A stretch of DNA of 64,000 nt from positions 62,001 to 126,000 of the forward strand of contig MCGT01000034.1 in assembly GCA_002104935.1 (NCBI GenBank), in the 5' to 3' direction. The DNA is from Hesseltinella vesiculosa (Eukaryota; Mucoromycota; Mucoromycetes; Mucorales; Cunninghamellaceae). Below are positions 57,401-64,000 of this stretch, piece by piece; position 1 is the first letter of the stretch; each line of letters opens with the position of its first letter. The translations under genes and the position numbers were made by a program. The notes beneath the pieces are model-generated. The model did not search any database. It was not told the origin of the DNA and saw nothing but the letters and a program-made list of their open reading frames with translations.

Positions 57401-57917
57401 TTGGCTGCGCGCGTGGCTATTGTTTGTGACCGAGGCTTTGAAATTATCAACCTGGATGCCCTACAGACTCGAGTCAGCCTACCAGATCTGGAAAACCAAA
57501 CCCGCTTGGACTTTTCCCCGGACGCCAATGCCCAACCCCTGGCCATGTTCAAGTGCCAAGACGGCTTCCTCCTCTGCTACACCACCTTTGCCATCCGAGT
57601 CGACAGCTACGGCAAATACGACCCCACGGCCTACAAACGCATCGACTGGATCGGCACGCCTGAACGCGTCGCCCTCTTTTATCCCTTTGTTCTCGCCTTT
57701 GACCACCAGCTGATTGAAATCCGCAATGTCGAAACTGTAAGTGCTCTTCATGGCAGGTACAATGAGCTAATTTTTTCTATAGGGCGAGTTGACCCAAGTC
57801 ATGACTGGCTCAAGGCTAAAGTCCCTGTGTACCACTCCTCGCATTCATGGCTCCATGGCCCATACGCATGATCGTAATTATCAGCTTGTCTTTGAATTGG
57901 TGCCTGTTCAAACCTAA
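54444..57917 (+). CDS. Rho1 guanine nucleotide exchange factor (ROM1/ROM2 type: DEP-DH-PH-CNH)
   Basis: Activates Rho1 in the cell-wall integrity pathway at the plasma membrane. Eight exons: 54444..54800, 54874..55257, 55306..55449, 55533..56733, 56800..56958, 57018..57295, 57362..57736, 57783..57917; 1010 aa. Domain order: DEP about 105-195 (EEYPYSFDGEEAI then SKFYRHMARSLL), DH about 270-470 (RQEAIYELIYTEEDYVGDLRLL, LRDYLVRPVTRLLRYPLLF), PH about 500-655 (QLVFEGDLIRRN ... HLFLFDHLLIM ... QDQAKWHEAI), citron homology about 700-1000 (GIWVGSVDGT, GFEIINLDALQT, LCYTTFAIRVDSYGK). A Cys-rich linker (CYAPRCQPGDPKCYAPCC) between DEP and DH is unusual. The start is the second in-frame ATG after a T-rich leader and is the least certain point. 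Confidence 0.92.
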
Positions 57918-58341
57918 AAAAAATCCAATCTTTCAGTGTCCACCTCCATATCCTCATCCCCACATCTCTATTTTACCCATTAATTTTTTTTTCCTCTCCA
58001 ACCTATTTTTTTTTTTTTTTTTTTTTGCATTCCTATTGTTTTCCCCATCCTCCCTTGCTGTGCACCACGCTATTCGCTTTCCTCTCTTTTTCACCCTCCA
58101 TCCCCCCAAAAAAAACACTGTCAATAATAAAAAAAAAAGATTTTAAGTTTGTCAAGTGATGTTGTAATTGCCCTGCAACTTGAAATTTTTTTCATTTAGC
58201 ATTTGCAGAAAAAAAAAACATGGATCCCGTGCAACCCCATTTGAAGAGTGACACCAATGTATTTTTTTTTTAAGAAAAAACAAATGACTTCGTTTACGTT
58301 GGTGCGTGCGTGTAATAGGAAAAAACAGGGAATGGGCCGAT
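57918..58341. other. intergenic region between convergent genes
   Basis: 424 bp between the RhoGEF and KMO stop codons. Pyrimidine-rich first half, A/T tracts, an AATAAAAA near 58125. No gene. Confidence 0.5.
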
Positions 58342-60323
<1,982 letters not shown>

Positions 60324-61795
60324 TTTAAATCATAACAAGTAAAAAAAAAAAAAAAAAAAAAGAAAACCAAAAAACTTTGGAAACCAAAAATGCAGATGCT
60401 TTTTGTTTTGTTTTTGGAAAAAAACCTGTCAAAAAAAGTCCGCCTATCAACGCTTCTCCGAGCCCGCTTGAACTGCGCAACCCCCTGGTCATTTCTTTTC
60501 ATTTCGTTTCTGTCGAATGATACATGAGTAGCCATGCTGGGTTGGAGAATCGGCATCAAAGCCGGTCGCATTTATGTAGCGTTGATGGAGAAGACGAGCC
60601 AGGGGGGTCGCCAGGGACAAGCAGCCTTCTGGGGTTGATGAGATAATCAGGTTGCCATTGGTCAAAAACTCGATCGCATCAAGGCACCACTGGGAAAATA
60701 ACATGCCGAGAAACTAAATAAAAAATTCCGTGCGACATGCATAGGAGAGGTGACAAGGTTGTTCGATAGAAAAACCAGAGCAAAGCAGGTGAACAATGCT
60801 CTTTGTGTAGCCAGCACGTCTTGGACTTTCCCTCGGAACCCAAGGCTGCTCCGCATCTGTCATTGACTCCGAGGTTGTGGATATGTGGCTGTCCACCTGG
60901 CAACAACGGTTGTCATGCAGCTTTGCAAAACCTTGTACCACATCAACACCAGGTCCAGCCTCTCCACTTCCCACACGCCAGGGTGATCCTTGGACAAAGG
61001 CTGGTATGATCGGAGCAGCAAGTTTTATTAATGCACGGGTGTCACCCTGAAAGCGAGACTCGGCTCGCGGCAGGCGACACAGAAAAAAAAATAACAATAA
61101 AATAGCCGTGGCGGCGTGAGGGTCATGTGATCGTGCTCATGGAAGGCGTCACAGCCTGGCTAAAGCACCCACGCCTCTCGCTCTAAATAACACTAGGCCC
61201 GAACGACAGGCTCTTCTCCGCGTGGTCTCGGACTGGCTTGGACAGTGACAGTGTTTTGTTGCTTCACTGACGAGTGGGCCAAGATGTTAACACAGGCATC
61301 ATGGCCACAGAAGCACTGGACATTGTTAGCATGGAACAGGAAAGCATGTTTCACCATCGAGTCCAAGAAGAGAGAGCAACAGTTAGCCTGATGGAGCACA
61401 ACGCAAGGCGAACGCATTCGAATGAATGCTCGTAGATTTGCGCAGGAAGATCCATGAGGGTAGTAGGACAATCCCTCTGTGCTGAGAGAGAGAGAGAGGC
61501 AGAGCTGGTATGCCATCGTAAGAGGCATCAAACAAGGGAGATCAGGTCGTCTAGCCATTGCCACGGCTGGATTATCGACAGTAATAAAAATGGTGAATCA
61601 TAGCAATGGGCTGCGTACAGAGAGATGTATACAAAGAGAATCAAACAACAGGAGATAAAAATAAACAGGGCATGGCAGAACGATGGTGAATGGAAAAGAA
61701 CAAGAAAAAAGTCCAAAACGGGCGAACAAGAAAGCCATGGCAGAGCCGGTGATTTAGATTCCGCTCATTACCAGCAGGCGTCGATCCCACTAGCG
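60324..61795. other. gene-poor gap
   Basis: About 1.5 kb. A minus-strand open stretch at 60489-60690 (WCLDAIEFLTNGNLIISS ...) follows a good acceptor and could be a last exon of an unknown gene, but no matching upstream exon was found. Another minus-strand frame at 61193-61564 is Cys-containing with no family match. Neither is called as a gene. No tRNA or repeat seen. Confidence 0.4.
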
Positions 61796-61803
61796 TATAA
61801 AAA
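61796..61803 (+). promoter_or_regulatory. TATA box of secreted protein gene A
   Basis: TATAAAAA, 58 nt upstream of the ATG at 61854, followed by GC-rich GGCGG. Its paralogue has the same element at the same distance. Confidence 0.65.
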
Positions 61804-61853
61804 GGCGGCATCCTTTGACTTTTCTGCTTTTTTTTTTGTCAAAACCAAACCTC

Positions 61854-62381
61854 ATGCAATTGCATATCATAGCGTATCGGTATCTTTTCCTCGGGCTTGT
61901 GGGTGTATTGTGTGTGGACGCATTCTGCTTCGAGAATGCGTTTGAATCGTTTGATCTCGTCATTCGGCAGTTGACGAACAATGGCCCCCAAGAAGTGTAA
62001 GAATGCAGGGAAGAAAAGCATCTGCTCAAACACTTTTTTACAGCACCTTTCACAAAGTCATCCACCCAGGCGGAAAAGAATGCTGCAATTTCCAGAATCT
62101 TGACTGCAACCAGAGCAATGCTGGCAATGATGTCCTCACAAGCTTTCTCGTAAGTCAATGGACCCCACTTCCAAAAAGTCACTGACTTGCGTCCTTTTAT
62201 TTTCCAGCGGTTCGTTGCTGACCCTCAATGGCAGCGCACCACTGAAACAGCGGTGGCTAAAATTGCAGTGCCAAGCGGAGGCTTCTGCCGTCATTCCGGC
62301 GATCCCGACAACCCCACCCTCGAAATCTACAATGCCTTTGGCCAGCAAATCCATCCCGAAGTCATTCCTATGGCTGAATAG
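61854..62381 (+). CDS. secreted Cys-rich protein, tandem family member A
   Basis: Three exons, 61854..61996, 62044..62149, 62208..62381; 140 aa. Signal peptide of about 23 residues (LFLGLVGVLCVDA). Mature protein: AFCFENAFESFD, then GGKECCNFQNLDCNQ, NDVLTSFL, VPSGGFCRHSGDPDN and EIYNAFGQQIHPE. Five cysteines in the mature part. No known family recognised. Exon lengths (143, 106, 174 nt) and phases are identical to those of the copy 0.9 kb downstream, so the two arose by tandem duplication. A TATA box precedes each. Function unknown; an extracellular role is implied by the signal peptide. Confidence 0.82.
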
Positions 62382-63193
62382 ACTGTTACTTTTTATTTTT
62401 TTAATTTTTACTAAACTTTCCTGCACCTAGACATACAATGCTTCGTCGGAGGAGGATAAAAAAAAAAAAAAGAGCAGTGCCCCCAAATGGCTCTCATCGT
62501 TGATCGGATTGGTCAGACAAGCTGTGCCCTGGAATCAAGATCGTGCAATGACTTTTGGCCACTTGCCTTGCACTGCAAGTTCTGTCCTGGTTCCCCTGCG
62601 GAAAAAAGCTTAGGCATGCCTGTGCCAACCATTACCTCGCTTCGCCTTTTTTCCCCAATTTGGACTTGCTGGTCCATTGGCATAAAATCGACTGCCCTCA
62701 AAAAAAAGCAGCCGCTGCATACCACTTTTGAACAAGTGCAACAATCTGCAATCTTTCATGGACAAAGTTAACCGTGAACGATGGCAAGAGTGAAAAAAAA
62801 TCATGTAGATTGGCCCACGGCCAATCCAGAAGCGTTTCTATTTTTGGCCTTCTGATTTCCCGGCAAAAAAAAAAAAAAAAAAAAAAGAACGACAAGCCTG
62901 GCGTGACTCCACGCTGGTAAATTAGGATGGTGTTGGAACAAAGACAAGTGCGGCACTTTAAAATCTAAAATTGGCACAATGAAGAACCGTTTCTTTGACA
63001 TCAGGCGGTACTGTAATGAAATCAAGAAGGGGGGCAAAAGCACAATGAAAACCTGTGCAGCTGGCGGCGGTTTAAAATGCCAGGCTCCCTTTCTTCTCAT
63101 TGTACGCGACGATCCTCTTCAATAGTAATTTCCACCCCAATAGCTGCAATCTTTCGAGCCAATTGACGTAGCAGTGGTCTCGGTTAGAAAAAG
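62382..63193. other. spacer between the two secreted-protein paralogues
   Basis: About 0.8 kb with A/T tracts, including a run of about 23 A at 62864-62886. No gene or transposon trace seen. Confidence 0.5.
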
Positions 63194-63200
63194 TATAAAA
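63194..63200 (+). promoter_or_regulatory. TATA box of secreted protein gene B
   Basis: TATAAAA, 55 nt upstream of the ATG at 63249. Confidence 0.65.
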
Positions 63201-63248
63201 GAGTCAGCGCCGTTGCCGTTCATTCTTTTCTTTTTTCATCACAAAACC

Positions 63249-63787
63249 ATGTTGTTTAGCCGTGTCCTTTGCTGTTTTGTCCTTTTGCTGCTCAAGCCTT
63301 TTGGTGCCAATGCATTCTGCTTTGAAAATGCGCTGGATTCTTTCCACGTCTATGTTGAGCAAATTTCAAATTATACTGGATTGAAGGACGTGTAAGCCCA
63401 CTTTTTTTTTTTTGATGGAACGTCGCTGATAGCAGCCTTTCTCTAGCGCGTTTCGCAAGGAGATTCAAGCAGGCGGGAAAGAATGCTGTAACTTCCATAA
63501 TCTTGATTGTAACCAAAACTCCAGCGACAACGATGTCATGACGTCCTTTCTTGTAAGTTGGCTTGTCGTAGATCCTCAACTGATCCGCCTTTTTTTTTCG
63601 ACTTCTGCTCCAGACGTCTGTGGTTGATCCGACCACGGGCTACAGGTATCCAGACACCTTGCTTGAAATTCAAGTGCCTAGCGGGGGCTTCTGCCGGTTT
63701 TCTGGTGACCCACACCATGCCACCGTCGAGGTTTACAATGCCAATGGCCAGCAAATTCACCCTCAGATGATCCTCCACAACCTATAG
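63249..63787 (+). CDS. secreted Cys-rich protein, tandem family member B
   Basis: Three exons, 63249..63391, 63447..63552, 63614..63787; 140 aa. Signal peptide of about 22 residues (LCCFVLLLLKPFGANA). Same layout as copy A: AFCFENALDSFH, GGKECCNFHNLDCNQ, NDVMTSFL, VPSGGFCRFSGDPHH and EVYNANGQQIHPQ. The five cysteines of the mature region are all kept, while residues between the blocks are largely different, so selection appears to hold the Cys framework and the GQQIHP end. No family name could be assigned. Confidence 0.82.
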
Positions 63788-64000
63788 CCAGATCCAATGC
63801 CCTAGAAATATTACACTAGACACCGAATCAAAGTTACCGTCTTTGAATAAATTTATACGTTAAATGAAGCGTCTGCGTTGGCGCGCGTTTTCTCAGTAAA
63901 AATTTATTTTGAGTCGTGGCTTTTTTTTTCATTTCTTGTGATTTTTATGGCAAAACAAATAAAAAAGAATCACAAGCCTAATCGCTCGTGGCCATTTTAG
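63788..64000. other. 3' flank at window edge
   Basis: 213 bp with AATAAATTT at 63847 (possible polyadenylation signal of copy B) and A/T-rich sequence. No gene seen before the window ends. Confidence 0.5.

Noticed and set aside
60489..60704. Minus-strand frame with a plausible acceptor (WCLDAIEFL...)
   Set aside because: No upstream exon with a matching phase or a recognisable family; kept only as a remark in the gap entry.

Overview
This is a gene-dense stretch of nuclear DNA from a fungus. The intron style (about 115 short introns, mostly 50-90 nt, many with poly-A or poly-T tracts), single-gene transcription units on both strands, and gene content (UAP1, PAN2, PIG-O, Aurora, GPN3, UTP18, NatB and KMO homologues) point to an early-diverging filamentous fungus, most likely Mucoromycota/Mucorales. 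The taxonomic call is inference. No plasmid, phage, CRISPR array, rRNA or recognisable tRNA was seen. Exon boundaries were worked out by hand from splice sites, reading phase and family similarity, and are given in each entry.

Layout. 0-9.5 kb: UAP1 (chitin/GPI precursor synthesis), a convergent alpha-arrestin, a 1.4 kb gap with a 30-bp tandem repeat, and a 17-exon PAN2 deadenylase. 9.6-20.8 kb: a small secreted Cys-rich protein in a large gap, PIG-O (GPI anchor), Aurora kinase, an unknown protein, RRS1 (60S biogenesis) and GPN3 (RNA polymerase II assembly). 20.8-30 kb: a repeat-bearing gap, a BNI4/AFR1-type protein with a PP1-docking tail, two tandem GFA-fold enzymes, UTP18 and an ASX-homology (DEUBAD) protein. 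30-41 kb: a large SNF2-type ATPase, a single-pass membrane protein with a repetitive beta-rich ectodomain, a FYRN/FYRC protein and TRM2 methyltransferase. 41-44 kb: decayed or mis-framed coiled-coil coding sequence. 44-54 kb: mitochondrial glycine decarboxylase, the NatB auxiliary subunit NAA25, a secreted two-domain protein and the mitoribosomal protein MRP10. 54-64 kb: a ROM2-like RhoGEF, kynurenine 3-monooxygenase, and a tandem pair of secreted Cys-rich proteins.

Most genes are unrelated housekeeping genes, not a pathway cluster. A loose cell-wall/surface theme runs through UAP1, PIG-O, the ROM2-like RhoGEF, the BNI4-like protein and several secreted proteins. The features that stand out are four GC-AG introns with the same GCAAGT donor, a GPN3 start codon split by an intron, a fungal ASX-type protein, a tandem secreted family with identical exon lengths, a 60-bp-spaced triple motif upstream of the glycine decarboxylase gene, and exceptional A-tracts of 46 and 49 bp.
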